Below are positions 1-11,289 of a DNA stretch of 64,000 nt, in pieces. The stretch is from assembly GCA_025331445.1 (NCBI GenBank), contig JAIWNE010000010.1, forward strand, positions 186,001-250,000. Reading direction: 5' to 3'. Under the pieces are notes generated by a model, which saw only the letters and a list, made by a program, of their open reading frames with translations, was not told the DNA's origin and ran no database searches. The translations under genes were made by a program, and so were the position numbers. Positions within the stretch are counted from its first letter, which is position 1. Each line of letters starts with the position of its first letter. The DNA is from Blakeslea trispora. Lineage: Eukaryota > Mucoromycota > Mucoromycetes > Mucorales > Choanephoraceae.

Positions 1-1695
1 CCAACCTTCAAGCGCAAACATAAGCTTTGAGCCAAAGCCTTATCGGAAGAGAAGACAGAAGAACCAAGGCCAAAAGGACATTCGTTAGCAATACGAAGAG
101 CATCTTCAGGGCCCTTGTGTTTCATAATAACCATGATGGGAGCAAATGCTTCATTGTTGGCAATAGCCATGGAAGTGGTTACATCAACAAGCAAAGTGGG
201 CTCAAAGTATTGACCATGTTTATGGGTAGGATGATGAAATCTCTTACCACCACGCAAAAGGCGAGCACCTTGACGAACGGCATCCTGAACGAGTTCCTCC
301 AGTCTCTCAAACTGATTGCCCATTGTCATAGCACCACAATCAATGCCTTCACCATCAGCCAAAACAGATCCTTGACGAAGCTTACTGATGCGCTTGTCCA
401 TTTCGTCTACAACAAGATCATAGATTTCTTCAGCAACAATAATTCTTTCAATACCAACACAGTTTTGACCACAGTTTTGGAATACACCACGCATAAGAAC
501 AGGAATAGCTTGCACCAGATCTGCATCCTTCAAGAGAAGAACACAATCTTTACCACCCAATTCTAATACACAAGGAACGAGATTGTCAGCAGCATTGTGT
601 TGTACCAACTTTCCTACTTCGGGAGAACCGATGAATGTAACATGGTCTACACCACAACGCACAACTTCTTCACCAACATCAGCAAAGCCAGTGACAAAGT
701 GAACCAAATCAGGATCAAAACCGTTAACAGAAAGACAGGTCTTTATGATTTGTTCGTAGTAACGTGAAGACCAGGCGACGTACTCGGAACATTTGACAAT
801 AATAGCATTACCAGACATCAAAGCGGAAATAGCAGGACCAATAGCATTATGGAAGGGATAATTCCAACTCACAAGAGCAGATACAACACCCAATGGTTGA
901 TAGACAACCTTTGCCTCTTTGTACATCATCATCAAGCCAGGACTACGGTAGTCATCCATCAAAACCTCCTCACCATTATCGATTGTCCAACGCAATTTAG
1001 CACATGTTGTAAGCACTTCACCCAAAGAAGCATCAATCACTAATCATGGCAAATATCAGTCAACAGAAGCACTAGAAAAAAAAAAGCAAGGGTTGAAATA
1101 CTTACTTGTTTTACCAGTATCTCTACAATCCACTTGACAAATAGCCTCTTGATTCTCGACAACAAAAGCCAATAAGGATCGAAGCACAGCGCGACGTTGC
1201 TCAAATGTGGTTTGTGCCCACTTTACTTGAGCGGCCGCGGCACGCTTGTAGCAGTCTTGTACCTGTTCGAGAGAAAAAGAAGGAATAGTGGCAAGATGAT
1301 AACCAGTTGCAGGATCATAGCAAACAATGTTTGAAGGATCACTAGAATTCTGTAGACACACATAAAAAAATAATAATATTTCAATAAATAAAGTTTGAAA
1401 AACTTCTTTTCATCAACTTACACGAATAATAGGGTTTTCAAGTATTTCACCTTTCCACTTGGGGTCGGCGGCTATCATATAAACAGTTTTTTTTTGTTTT
1501 CTTTTTAGTTCCTGGTTCTTTTGTTTATTTTGGTATATAAGCTTTCGCTTGTTACTTTACTGTGTTTTTACCTTCTGGCACAGGTACTGTGAATTTTTTG
1601 GGAGAAGGTGTGGATAACCAATTAAATATGAACCAGCTTACAAATGCACCTAGACCAACAGAGGCCCATTGTGTAAAAGTCAGATCTACTGCCAT
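1..1695 (-). CDS. Aldehyde dehydrogenase, MSC7-like (partial, C-terminus beyond window)
   Basis: An NAD(P)-dependent aldehyde dehydrogenase read on the minus strand. Exon 1 (1572-1695) starts MAVDLTFTQW and encodes an N-terminal hydrophobic stretch (about residues 8-26), so the enzyme is probably membrane-anchored. Exon 2 (1422-1471) joins in phase to an exon ending near 1105, which continues across a further intron to about 1040 and on to the left edge. The catalytic region reads FQNCGQNCVGIER, with the nucleophilic cysteine in the GQNC context typical of the yeast MSC7 (YHR039C) branch. The YQPLGVVSALVSWNYPFHN block fits the N-terminal half of the NAD fold. The C-terminal part is missing because the window ends. 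Family membership is clear; the aldehyde substrate is unknown. It is divergent from the next gene across a 1.4 kb spacer. Confidence 0.93.
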
Positions 1696-3125
1696 GTAGA
1701 GTAAGCTTATGAGTTGAAGGAAGAAAAGAGAAAAAAAAAGGGGGAGGAAAAGTTGCTGTCAACAGAACCGCTCAAATAATTATCTGACTTTCAACCATGG
1801 ACTTGTATTACAATGTTTCAAACAAATCTTACCAGCTAATCTAAAAAATCTGGTGCTATTTCTTAAACTATGCACGTACTCTCACTCTCTTTCTTTTACT
1901 TTCTCTTCTATGCAATGATACTCGTACAGCATCATGTCTTGATCTAAGACTCTCCGAAACTTCTGGCATTTGCCATTTACATCCAAGAGATTGCTTGCCA
2001 AGCAAAACCGCAGAATAACTCATAGTTTCTCAATCATTTTTCGTTCAGCTTCGCTTTAGATGTGACTTGAGCATACATCAATACCTCAACACAAAAAGAA
2101 GAAGTACTCGACATCCTGAGATTTACGTCTGCAATCAAGAGTAGAAATGCCATGTATATCTCAACGCTCAATTTCAGGACTGATTGAAGTGATATAGATA
2201 TGCTTTTTATCATCTAGTCCAGCTAATAGTTGATAAGCAAACAAAGAAAAAACAAAAATGACTTTTTATATGAAGAAGGAACAGCATATTCTCAAGATCT
2301 TCTGATAGTAATCAAGCAGGATTGCACATAAACAAAAGTACTACATGGTATTTTTTTTTAATTTACTGCTAGCAATGCTAAGAAATGATTCCAAAGAAAA
2401 TGTGCATAATGATGAACATTAGGCTTTGATATCTATTATATGAGTCAAAGGCTACAGTTAGTTATTGGGTTTATTGGCGACAATTTACAAGTGCAAATTT
2501 GAGGCGACATGAGAGAAAGTTCTATTGTGTTTTCCACACGCAAAGCCTTTTTAGTTACAATGAAGTTTCTCTAAACAACAAACCTTTTTTTTTTTTATTG
2601 ACGTTCTTCTTATGTCATTCGCAGCATGTCTTTGCTGTCAGTAGCATTTTGTATTGCTTCAACTGATCCGCTTATGAATGCATTACAAATAATAGGCTGC
2701 GCTTTTTAGTTTCTATTGTAGTTTTTTTTTTTGGATCTGCTGCTTTACAAGCTGTCTATTTTTGCGGGGAAGAAACTAAGCTAGCAGTTCTCATACGATA
2801 AACAGTGTATTTTTTTTGCTAGCTCAGCATATATCACAAGAAACAGTTGTGTTCGACAGTATGCTTACTGAAGATAATCAAAGATGATAGTATAAAATGA
2901 ATTAGCACAATTTTGTGTAATCACTAATTGTTTGCAACTCGGTTTGTATGACTTGTTTGACGTAGTCCCAGTCCACACTCTGGCCAGAAAATCGAATATT
3001 GCATTAACAGAGAAAAAATATATCTTTTTCTCAATAAAGATATATTTTTACACCTTCTGTTCCTCTTGTTCTTTTAAGCAACTCAAGACTTTTTACTTTG
3101 AACCTTAACGAATATTGTTGCACTC
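1696..3125. other. Intergenic spacer between divergent genes
   Basis: This is AT-rich sequence with poly-T and poly-A runs and no open frame with protein-like composition. It must contain the promoters of the aldehyde dehydrogenase (leftward) and the SUKH gene (rightward). No repeat, tRNA or transposase trace was recognised. Confidence 0.5.
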
Positions 3126-3939
3126 ATGCCGGGACTTACTTTTGAGTCTATTGTTTGTGAAATGAGACTTCTCAAAAACGAAATCCTCGACAAAGAGATT
3201 GACCTTGAGCCTTGTGTAAAAGCAAACGAACTGGTTGAGTTTGAGCGAACCAACCTGATTAGGTGAGTATGGAGACAGTTACAAGCTGTTCGGCATCTAC
3301 TTATTTAATAATAGATTTCCTGCAGACTATCGTATTTTCCTTTTAGAGGTAGGAAACGGAGTTGAAAGCGACTGGTTAGGACCTTGCAGAGAAGGCATTT
3401 TATCCTTTGGAAAGACACCTTTTGGATATCCTCTTAGGTTCTCTGATTTGCTCAAAAATCTTGGCAAAGCATTTCCTTATACACAAAAACACATAGTAGA
3501 AGAGACAGAAGAACAACAGGACACTCGCATCACTAATCGACCTAGACATAGAGAAATTGGAGGCTATGTTACACTTGGCACATCCATACGTTCTTATAGC
3601 CATTTCTGGATTTTGATCTGCGAAGGCGAAAGTCGAGGCGAGGTATGGATTGCAACATGGCATGGCAGTTTTTTTCCATGCACACCACGAATGTCGTTTC
3701 GAGACTGGCTTATGGATTGGTTACAGAACAATGGAGATTTGATGGAGCAAAGTCTAATGTATACTCAAAGATATCCACAATCAATCAGCTTCTATTCTCT
3801 TCGTCGAGACGCTGAAGGAGAGGAAGACTCATTGAACGAGATGTCTATTCGTCCCAGCTCATATTTTACTTCAAGCAGTCGAGCGCGAAGAAGGTCAGTT
3901 CAGTTTGCCTGGACTCCTCATCAATCGTATTTGCACTAG
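3126..3939 (+). CDS. SUKH (SMI1/KNR4) domain protein
   Basis: There are two exons, 3126-3262 and 3315-3939, joined by a 52-nt intron (GTGAGT...ATAG) that restores the frame as ...NLIRFPADYRIFLLEVGNG. The segment FPADYRIFLLEVGNG followed about 50-90 residues later by GGYVTLGTSIRSYSHFWIL and GEVWIATWHG is the usual SMI1/KNR4 pattern of a conserved helix, a G-rich strand and a W-containing strand. In fungi these domains occur in cell-wall and calcineurin signalling scaffolds (Knr4) and in uncharacterised proteins; in bacteria they are often immunity proteins. The predicted protein is about 250 residues, much shorter than Knr4, so it is a stand-alone SUKH protein. The C-terminal 60 residues are Ser/Arg-rich. 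Fold assignment is likely; function is unknown. Confidence 0.8.
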
Positions 3940-4609
3940 TCTTGAAGCGAGTTTGAGCCTATAGTTATTTGTTCAAAACCTCAAGTATTTTCATCTTCAC
4001 ATAATTCATAATTTCATTGATATACTCCAACTCCCTTTTTGTATGCATAATATACATAATACATTTCAACATTTTGAAGAACGATCCCTTAATTCATGGC
4101 TCCTTCTCTTTCTCATTTTTTTTTCTCAAGTCTGACTTTATGGTTTGCAGAAAACCTACAGCTACAAACTCTAACCTCATGATTTTATTACTATTCTGAT
4201 CACACCTTAGGCATAGCGAACATACATATATCCAAATATGTGTAGCTATAAATTCATATATGTAAATATAGAAGCGAATATGTCTTAATTGTAATTCTAA
4301 CTTTGAAAGGTAGAAGCTCATCCAGAGCATTATAAACGCATCCCTTACTAACTGTCTCCTTTCCCTTTTTGTATACCAAGACTCTTTATAAAGAAAGAAA
4401 AAAGTGCTCAACTCCGTTTTCAATAAGTTAACGTTTCTCTTTTTTTTGGCCTTTTCTTCTTTCTTCTGATTTGTAGTTATATCATCTTATTTTCTGATTC
4501 ATCATAGTATTTATTGTATCAAGTAGTATCTTTGTTTGATCATAAGAGGAAAAGTAGTGTATGAAAACAGATTTTATAGTGTGACATATCGATTTACATT
4601 GCTCTATAG
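3940..4609. other. Intergenic spacer, SUKH gene to membrane protein gene
   Basis: AT-rich sequence with no supported gene. The open frames on both strands have low-complexity, Phe/Ser-rich translations typical of non-coding AT-rich DNA. It probably holds the 3' end of the SUKH transcript and the promoter of the gene starting at 4610. Confidence 0.45.
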
Positions 4610-6733
4610 ATGCCAGATGAATCGATCCCGATATGGGCAATAATCATTATTGCTTTTGTGGCTTGCACTGTTATTATCGCATTGTTCTTCCACATAAAGA
4701 AACGTCGCAATAATAGACTTTCTGTCTATGCACAAGCAGATGAAGAAATACAAGAAAAGCGATCAATATCTGAGGAATCGCTTCAGACACTAGTTACACA
4801 AAAGCACAAATCATCTCTATCTTCACAAAAGCAATCTGTCGATTTGCCTGCCGTTCCATCACCACCCCTACCAGCTTTAACTAGAAATCTGACCAAATAT
4901 AATGATAGCAAGAGAATGTCTGTATTAAATGATCGACAAAGACCTCTGCCTAAAACCGGTCTTTCTCAACACGACTCATCAGATAAGATAGAAATGGACG
5001 AAGCAGGCTCTCTTGAAGCCAAACCTCTAGAAGAATTTGTGGCCATTGAGCTTAATGATCCTAACGAGTCAGCTAAAGTTCGATTATCATCAGAAAGTTC
5101 AGAAATACAAGAAAGACATAATGCACTTCCTATGGAAACAAATGAAAAAAACATCATTCATCATCCGTCTGCTTCCATATCTCGCTCAATATCCTCAAAG
5201 AATTACCGACTCTCTGCTGCAGCTGATACAAGTGATGAGAAGCGTAAAGTAAAACATGGAACACCCCGCTTTCACAGTGTTCGTGGGCTCAAGAGCAATG
5301 AGCATCTGACTATCACTTCAGGATCCATGCGTCGCTTCGTTAGAGAGAGTATTTTAGTAGATGATGAAAAGGAGCTACCTTTGCCTTCAACAGCTGCCAT
5401 CGTGTCAAGTTCGAGTGCTTCAAAGAAATCCACAGCCAATACCAACCTACTGGACATCACTGGTTGGTGGGACCCTTCAAAAGCTTACCAAAACGATGAG
5501 GCAATCTACACTGATGACAATCCACCCCTGAATTCCACCAAGTCTGGTGAAGATAGCATCTCCATTGCACAATCACCTCCTCAGTATCGCGCATCCCTTT
5601 CTAACTCTGTTTTCAACGGCACACTGTCAAGGTCGTCCGCACCTGATACATTAAACGCTCTGTCGCGTCATGGCTCAAACAAGAAGTCAGGGGCTTCTGG
5701 AACACTTGGAAAAAGCACACTGAAGAGTATCACAGCCAGTACAGCACAAGGAGTCAACCGCTCAGTCAAATCTTTGTTTGAATCTTCTAGTAAACCACTT
5801 GTTGATGACAGTCAAAAGATGGAAATTGACAATACGCCCGTAAAAGAAGAAAGCTCCAAGATAATACAAACCAGTGATGCTGACCGAATTATTGATAATG
5901 CATCAAACTACGTTGACCACCACCTGCTCAATGAAATACCAGAGTCTTCTGCTAAATATGCTATTCCAGATGAGGATAGCAAAAAAGTTACGCATATGCC
6001 TGAAGACGACTCTTTTGTAAACAACAACTCAATTCAAGTGAATGAAATTCGCAATATGTTACATAATACTTGGGATAGCAAATCAATGCATAACAAAGTT
6101 CCTGAAATTGACAATCCTGATTCTCCTCAACAATCAGATTCTAATTTGAAAATTACATCTTCCAAGTCGGATCAGCATTCAGATTCAAAGGCAAAAATCG
6201 GGACATATGATTCAGAGAAACAAGAAGCCAAATCTTCTGTTTCTCATGCAAGCACCGATTTCTATAAAAATCCAATCCCTACACATCAACTTCAACAGAC
6301 ACTCAGTAACAGTGAACGTAGAAGATCTCAGAAAACATACGAGTCTTTTCGGTTCTCTTCAACCTCTTCTGCTATTCTGCATGACAGTAATGGATACTTC
6401 CCCTCACCTCATCAAAGCAGCTTTGACAGTGTTCGATATCAAAGTGGAAACAGTAGCAGTAACACTAGCACTGCTACAGCTGTGCGCCTTAGCTGCAGTA
6501 TGTCAAATCAAACATGGAATGGGCGAACTAACAAAAGCACACCCAGACCTTCTGTTATGCAGATTGAGCAGCAATTCAAGGGCGAGCAAAGAAGTGAGCG
6601 CGCTTATTATAGTACCATGCAAAAAGGACGAAAAGTGAGAGGAAGCATACCTTGGTCCACTGTTAGACAAGAGAAGACACCTGCTCAAATCGAGCGCGAT
6701 AACTACTTGGAAGGAAAATATTCGGAAGTGTAA
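4610..6733 (+). CDS. Single-pass membrane protein with long Ser-rich cytoplasmic tail, unknown function
   Basis: An intronless open frame of 707 codons. Residues about 7-29 (IPIWAIIIIAFVACTVIIALFF in shortened form) form one strong transmembrane helix followed at once by HIKKRRNNR, so a short N-terminus lies outside and the tail inside by the positive-inside rule. The tail is Ser/Thr/Lys-rich and probably disordered. It contains an isolated ordered-looking block, LLDITGWWDPSKAYQNDEAI (about residues 280-300), and a conserved-looking end IPWSTVRQEKTPAQIERDNY. The layout resembles fungal WSC/mid2-type sensors or Axl2-like proteins without the ectodomain, but no family was recognised. An additional 5' exon is possible because the start follows a CTATAG acceptor-like sequence. 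Confidence 0.8.
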   Translation: MPDESIPIWAIIIIAFVACTVIIALFFHIKKRRNNRLSVYAQADEEIQEKRSISEESLQTLVTQKHKSSLSSQKQSVDLPAVPSPPLPALTRNLTKYNDSKRMSVLNDRQRPLPKTGLSQHDSSDKIEMDEAGSLEAKPLEEFVAIELNDPNESAKVRLSSESSEIQERHNALPMETNEKNIIHHPSASISRSISSKNYRLSAAADTSDEKRKVKHGTPRFHSVRGLKSNEHLTITSGSMRRFVRESILVDDEKELPLPSTAAIVSSSSASKKSTANTNLLDITGWWDPSKAYQNDEAIYTDDNPPLNSTKSGEDSISIAQSPPQYRASLSNSVFNGTLSRSSAPDTLNALSRHGSNKKSGASGTLGKSTLKSITASTAQGVNRSVKSLFESSSKPLVDDSQKMEIDNTPVKEESSKIIQTSDADRIIDNASNYVDHHLLNEIPESSAKYAIPDEDSKKVTHMPEDDSFVNNNSIQVNEIRNMLHNTWDSKSMHNKVPEIDNPDSPQQSDSNLKITSSKSDQHSDSKAKIGTYDSEKQEAKSSVSHASTDFYKNPIPTHQLQQTLSNSERRRSQKTYESFRFSSTSSAILHDSNGYFPSPHQSSFDSVRYQSGNSSSNTSTATAVRLSCSMSNQTWNGRTNKSTPRPSVMQIEQQFKGEQRSERAYYSTMQKGRKVRGSIPWSTVRQEKTPAQIERDNYLEGKYSEV

Positions 6734-7398
6734 TTTTGATAATGAGGCAATCCATAATAAAATATATATACATATCACTACAACTTTGCACTGTAACTAG
6801 TAGTATTTTGGTTCTAATTGTAGTGAGGAATGGAAAAGGAAACCCCTCATCAGAATTTATATATTAGGTACTGTCATTCTAGTTCTCAAAATAAAACAAA
6901 AGGGGGTTGGAAAACAGGAGGTGAGAACATGAAAAAGGTTCGAACTGTGCCTCATTTTAAAGCACAAAATAGCTTTGCCTTTAGTTCAGAAAAGATAGAA
7001 GGTTTTTTTTATTAAGCTTTATTAAGTTTTCTTTCTTTTCTCCTTTTGGCTAAAGAACGCGCTTGTTTTGTTCTTGTTAGTGTTACAGGCAACTGAATTT
7101 AATAAAGACATGGTTATTGAGGAGTATATCTATACTCTGTTGGGCCGAGATATAGAATGAAAGGCTCATCTGTACTCACTACCTCTAAGTTTAACTATAG
7201 TTACTGTACTAAATCTGTTCGTGTTATTGGAACCAATCATATTGCTCTATAAAAATATGGAAGAAGGGGTTAGTAACGATCTTGAACTATTTGATTAGAG
7301 TGCATCTATTTTATAATCAGAATTTTTTGAGAAACGGACATTTTCGAGAATTACAAACTCCGAACCCAAATAAATAATTTTAAAGTCAGAAATGGTTT
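6734..7398. other. Intergenic spacer
   Basis: AT-rich sequence after the membrane protein gene. A 61-codon frame at 6830-7015 has no protein-like features. No element ends were recognised apart from the transposase relic that follows. Confidence 0.4.
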
Positions 7399-7790
7399 TT
7401 ATTGGTTAATTCCGAGCTTTCGGTGAGACTTGTGGAGCTTGGAGAATTGCTCCACAAGAGCAAAGGCCTCTTGAACATTGTTGCCTTGGGCGTAGGAGAA
7501 GCTCTTGTTGTAGTATCTCCTAATCGTCAAGGGAGCTTCTCCAACTGGGTCGACACTGTCCAAGAAACGATCAATGTTGCCATTAAGACCTTCAAAAGAA
7601 TAGTCGCATTCTTGGCGAGCTTCTCTTTTGGCTGCACCCCAGTACCGTTCAATCCAATTACATTCACAATAGTACTTGGGGTACAGCTCGAAAATAATGC
7701 CCTTGGCTTCTATGACTTCTGCAAGGATAGACTTTTGATTGGCAAATTCTGGTTGCTGCTCCAAGTCCTTTGATTTGTCTCAATCTTTGC
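7399..7790 (-). pseudogene. DDE transposase C-terminal remnant
   Basis: On the minus strand the frame reads EFANQKSILAEVIEAKG..., then YPKYYCECNWIERYWGAAKR and later CDYSFEGLNGNIDRFLDSV, APLTIRRYY and LHKSHRKLG. The block C-E-x-N-x-I-E-x-Y-W-G-x-x-K carries what would be the last acidic residue of a DDE integrase-like fold, and the downstream CDYTF/DSV/IR/KSHR pattern is common in multicopy fungal transposase-like proteins. Only about 125 residues remain. The frame upstream of 7770 runs into a TGA, no methionine start exists in frame, and the N-terminal catalytic residues are gone. It is therefore a dead fragment, although its open frame is well preserved. Confidence 0.72.
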
Positions 7791-8661
7791 TTTTGCTTTG
7801 AAATTTTTGGCATTTTAAGTGTAATTAGATGAAAAGCTGTTTATTCTGTCAAGTCACCAAAAGCAAACATTAAGATGGTCTTCTGTACTACACTATGACT
7901 ACAGTCGCCGCTTGAAATGAAGCAATATTATTGGCTGATATAGTGAAATTAAGAGGACATATTCTTGCCTCCCTGCTTAAGATACTCATCTTTGAAGACA
8001 TTTCACTTTTTAAAAAATCAAGTTTTTGTAACTTTTCGTCCACCATCTTGTAGAGAGTCACATTTTGAACAGAATAGTGTCAACAGGAACGAAAAAAAGT
8101 CAAGTCCCCACTTCCCTATACGTTTCTAAAAAAGTCAAAAAAAATTGCAAAAAATTTCGGACCATAAAATAGATGCACTCTACCGAGATGAATTAAAGAT
8201 AAGAAGTTTGCTTTCATAAAGATATTAAAAAGAGGATATCCATCTTGTTCTTCAACTCTTGTCTCCCCTTTTCTGCGATCAATCCATCTTCTTTTTATAT
8301 TAAAATCCGAAAACAAAAAATGAAAGCATAATGTTATCTGTGGAAGGGTCGCTTTCAAAGGCCAACCATCTGTTGCTTTAAATGATCTTTTTTGCATGGT
8401 TAAAGAGTTGCTCGAGATTAGCATCCTATTTGAAAAACAAACACCGTGCTTCTCTTCAAAAAGTAACAGCACACATATATCTTTCTTGCTACTAATAGTG
8501 TTTTTGGTTTTACAATGACTATAATAAAATCAGATTTGCTCCTTAAACACCCCAGATGATGTTTGCGTCAAATAATGAAAATGTTTATTGTATGAGTATT
8601 GCCTGAAAATGGATAACAAACATGAATGTAGAGGGGGGCGGATTCCCTCATACTATAAACT
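7791..8661. other. Intergenic spacer with a weak minus-strand frame
   Basis: A minus-strand frame (8116-8472) contains SFKATDGW, which faintly recalls the CENP-B-type helix-turn-helix of pogo/Tc5 transposases, but the following sequence does not continue the domain. It may be more transposon debris connected with the DDE remnant to the left. No confident gene. Confidence 0.35.
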
Positions 8662-11020
8662 TTAGTTTTTGCTAAACCAACTTCCAACTCCAGATTTCTT
8701 GCCATCATCGCCACCCTTTTCAGGAATTTCAATCTTTGGTATACGATGTTCTCCTGCTTTTTCTACTATAATATGAACACGGCCACCATCCAAAACATCA
8801 TCGTTTTCGTTTGCCTTGGCAATCAAATTGACCACTCTGCGCTCAACTTCATATTTGATACTACGTGCACCATAACGAATATTGTATCCCTTGGCAAGAA
8901 CATCAACAACCTCGGGATCCCAAGTGACAGTAATATTGTGTCGACCTCTGGCCTTTTCAGCCCATCTCGACAGCTCTCTGGAGGTAATCTCGCGAAGTTC
9001 TTCCTCGCTAAAGGGCAAAAAGAAAAGCACTTCATTGATACGACCAAGGAATTCATCACGACGAAAGTGATCGTACAAGATGGGATAGATAGTACGTTCA
9101 ATAAATTGTCTAGATAACGATATCAAGCCATCCGTTGTTGCAGGCTCATTCTTTTTGGGCTCCATCACAGTAGCAGTGCCAGTCAATTGTGCATCCGAAG
9201 CAACTGAGGCTTCTAGACGCAAGAGCTCGGCTTCGTCTGCAATCTCATGCTGTGCTAAATTCGAGGTCATGATAAAGATAGCGTCTTTGCATTCAACAGT
9301 TGTACCCTTGCCATCCGTAATACGCCCTTCATCAAACAATTGAAGCATCACGGTTAATACATCAGGATGTGCTTTTTCTACCTCGTCCAATAGGACAACT
9401 GCGTTTGGACCTATGGTAAGAAAAAAAAAAAGGGGATTAGAATAACGATTGTTGGGGGGGGGGAGGGGTGTTCCATAAGCAATTCAACTACCATACATTC
9501 TTTTAGTCTCTCAGTCAATTGACCTCCTTCCTCATACCCCTTGATTCAGATTTTGAGCGGTTTAGTGATACATTTCAACAACCTAACACTAGAGAAATAC
9601 TTACAACATAACCAGGTGGCGAACCTATAAATCGAGAAACGTCATGTTTATGCTGAAATTCGCTCATATCAATACGCACAAATCCTTTATCGATTTGCTT
9701 TCCGTGCAAGTGTTGGGCCAAAGCTTTTTTTTGTTTTTGTTAGTATATCAGACTATAGTAGTAGTAGTACTGAAGCTCACCTTTCGCAAGTTCTGTTTTA
9801 CCTACACCAGAAGGTCCACAAAACATGAACACCAATGGATGTTCCTCATCGTGCCATCCATTTTGTTTTCGTCGAATAGCACTTGCAAGAGCATGAACTG
9901 GACCAAGTTGACCTACGATACGAGCTTTCAAAGCATCTTCTAAAGGATGCTTCTTTCTGTATTCTTTTTCTCTCTGAAGTTGTGCTTTACGCAGATGTTC
10001 ATCATGTTCTGCTTTGTCTTTAGGATAAGAAACTTCTTTCTCTAGAAACAGAAAAAAAAAAGGATAAGTTGCATGAAATGATATGAACTATTTTGACACG
10101 TACGATGTAATAACTCTTCGATATCTATGTTCTGTTCACCTGTGAATCTCTCAACATAATAGAGATACTCGCGAGGTGTCAGTCCATTAGAATTGCGAGT
10201 AAGAGGGTCTGCCAAGTGATCTAGAAGCATTTTAACAATAATTGGGTTACAAACAATCACTGCATAATGAAGTGCAGTGTATTCTCGATAGTCTCGGTAA
10301 GGCAACAGATCTTCAGAAAAGTCTACTTGGCGAATATTGGCTGCTTGATGAGATCTTGGATAGTATTGATCTTGAAGATTTGGATCTTTTTTTGTGTTGC
10401 AGAGGTAATTAACATATCAAATCAAAATGGCTTGGTAGAACAAGTAAACTCACCCGCTCCTTTTTCAAGTAAAAATCTGACTATAGTCTCATTGTCTTGA
10501 ATGACGGCTACATGCTAAATTGTCATATTCTTGAATGAGATTTTATTGATGTATCTATAACAAGGTCAAAGCAAACTTACTAAGGGTGTCCAACCATAAC
10601 GATGGTATACATTAGGTGTAAAATTAGGGTCCTCAGCTAGTTTTTTCAATGTCTTGATATCATTTTGAATGATAGCTTTGCACATGGCATCACCTAACGC
10701 TTTAGAGAACCAGACAAATCATGTTATTTTTTTTTTGTTGTTGCAAATCATGGATGATGCTTTTTAAGATATATATACTCACATTCATTTGCTTCGAGCG
10801 CAAATACCTTTTTTTCTTCCAAGGCAAGTGCGGCCATACATATAGCGGTAACTGAGGCCAACTCTGGTAAGAATGAAGGATATCGTGTTTTTGGTTGCTG
10901 AATAACTACAGAGACAGTTGCCATTCTTCGAGCTAGACTGGGAATTTTATTTCTTGCAAATGAGGTGTTGGCATAGTGCCTTAAAGGCGATAATTGCTGT
11001 AGACGTTTTATCTTTAACAT
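8662..11020 (-). CDS. Ankyrin-repeat AAA+ disaggregase resembling animal CLPB/SKD3, probably mitochondrial
   Basis: A multi-exon gene from ATG at 11020 to TAA at 8662. The N-terminus ([20 protein letters not shown]) is basic and Ser/Ala-rich like a mitochondrial presequence. A short hydrophobic stretch ([14 protein letters not shown]) follows, at the place where SKD3 has its inhibitory peptide. Next come two or more ankyrin-like repeats ([39 protein letters not shown]), then one AAA+ module: Walker [13 protein letters not shown], pore-loop region GSPPGYVGYEEGG, Walker [15 protein letters not shown], sensor IFIMTSN and arginine-finger region [12 protein letters not shown]. The C-terminal small domain has [17 protein letters not shown]. 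The exon carrying [15 protein letters not shown] joins the Walker B exon correctly with a GTATGG donor. This single-NBD plus ankyrin layout is SKD3, not Hsp104/Hsp78, which have two NBDs. Expected role: solubilising intermembrane-space proteins. Confidence 0.9.
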
Positions 11021-11289
11021 ATTTACAAGAAATTAAAAAAGAAAAAGATAGAAAGAAAGGTGCATGATTGAACTTTAATGATAGAAATTTTCCAAGTCAA
11101 TTCCGACCCGACCATTCATCATCGTGAACTTTAAATCTCTCAATCCTGTCAACTTTTATGATTTCTATGATATGTTTTATTTTGGGTGTATTGAGCATGC
11201 ATAAATAAAAGGATGTAGTAGCAACATGAATATTATATAAAAACAAGATTTACAATGGGAAAAAAAAAAAGATGAAGAAAAGGACTGTC

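Noticed and set aside
27..566. Long plus-strand open frame of 179 codons
   Set aside because: It lies opposite the aldehyde dehydrogenase exon. The minus strand has the conserved catalytic motif and the plus frame has no domain.
3400..3663. Minus-strand 87-codon frame
   Set aside because: It is antisense to the SUKH exon, which has the conserved signature.
8116..8472. Minus-strand 118-codon frame with SFKATDGW, resembling a CENP-B/pogo HTH
   Set aside because: Only eight residues match and the following sequence does not continue the fold, so it was not called as a transposase.
8746..9343. Three overlapping plus and minus frames opposite the AAA+ gene
   Set aside because: They are shadow frames of the strongly conserved AAA+ coding sequence on the minus strand.
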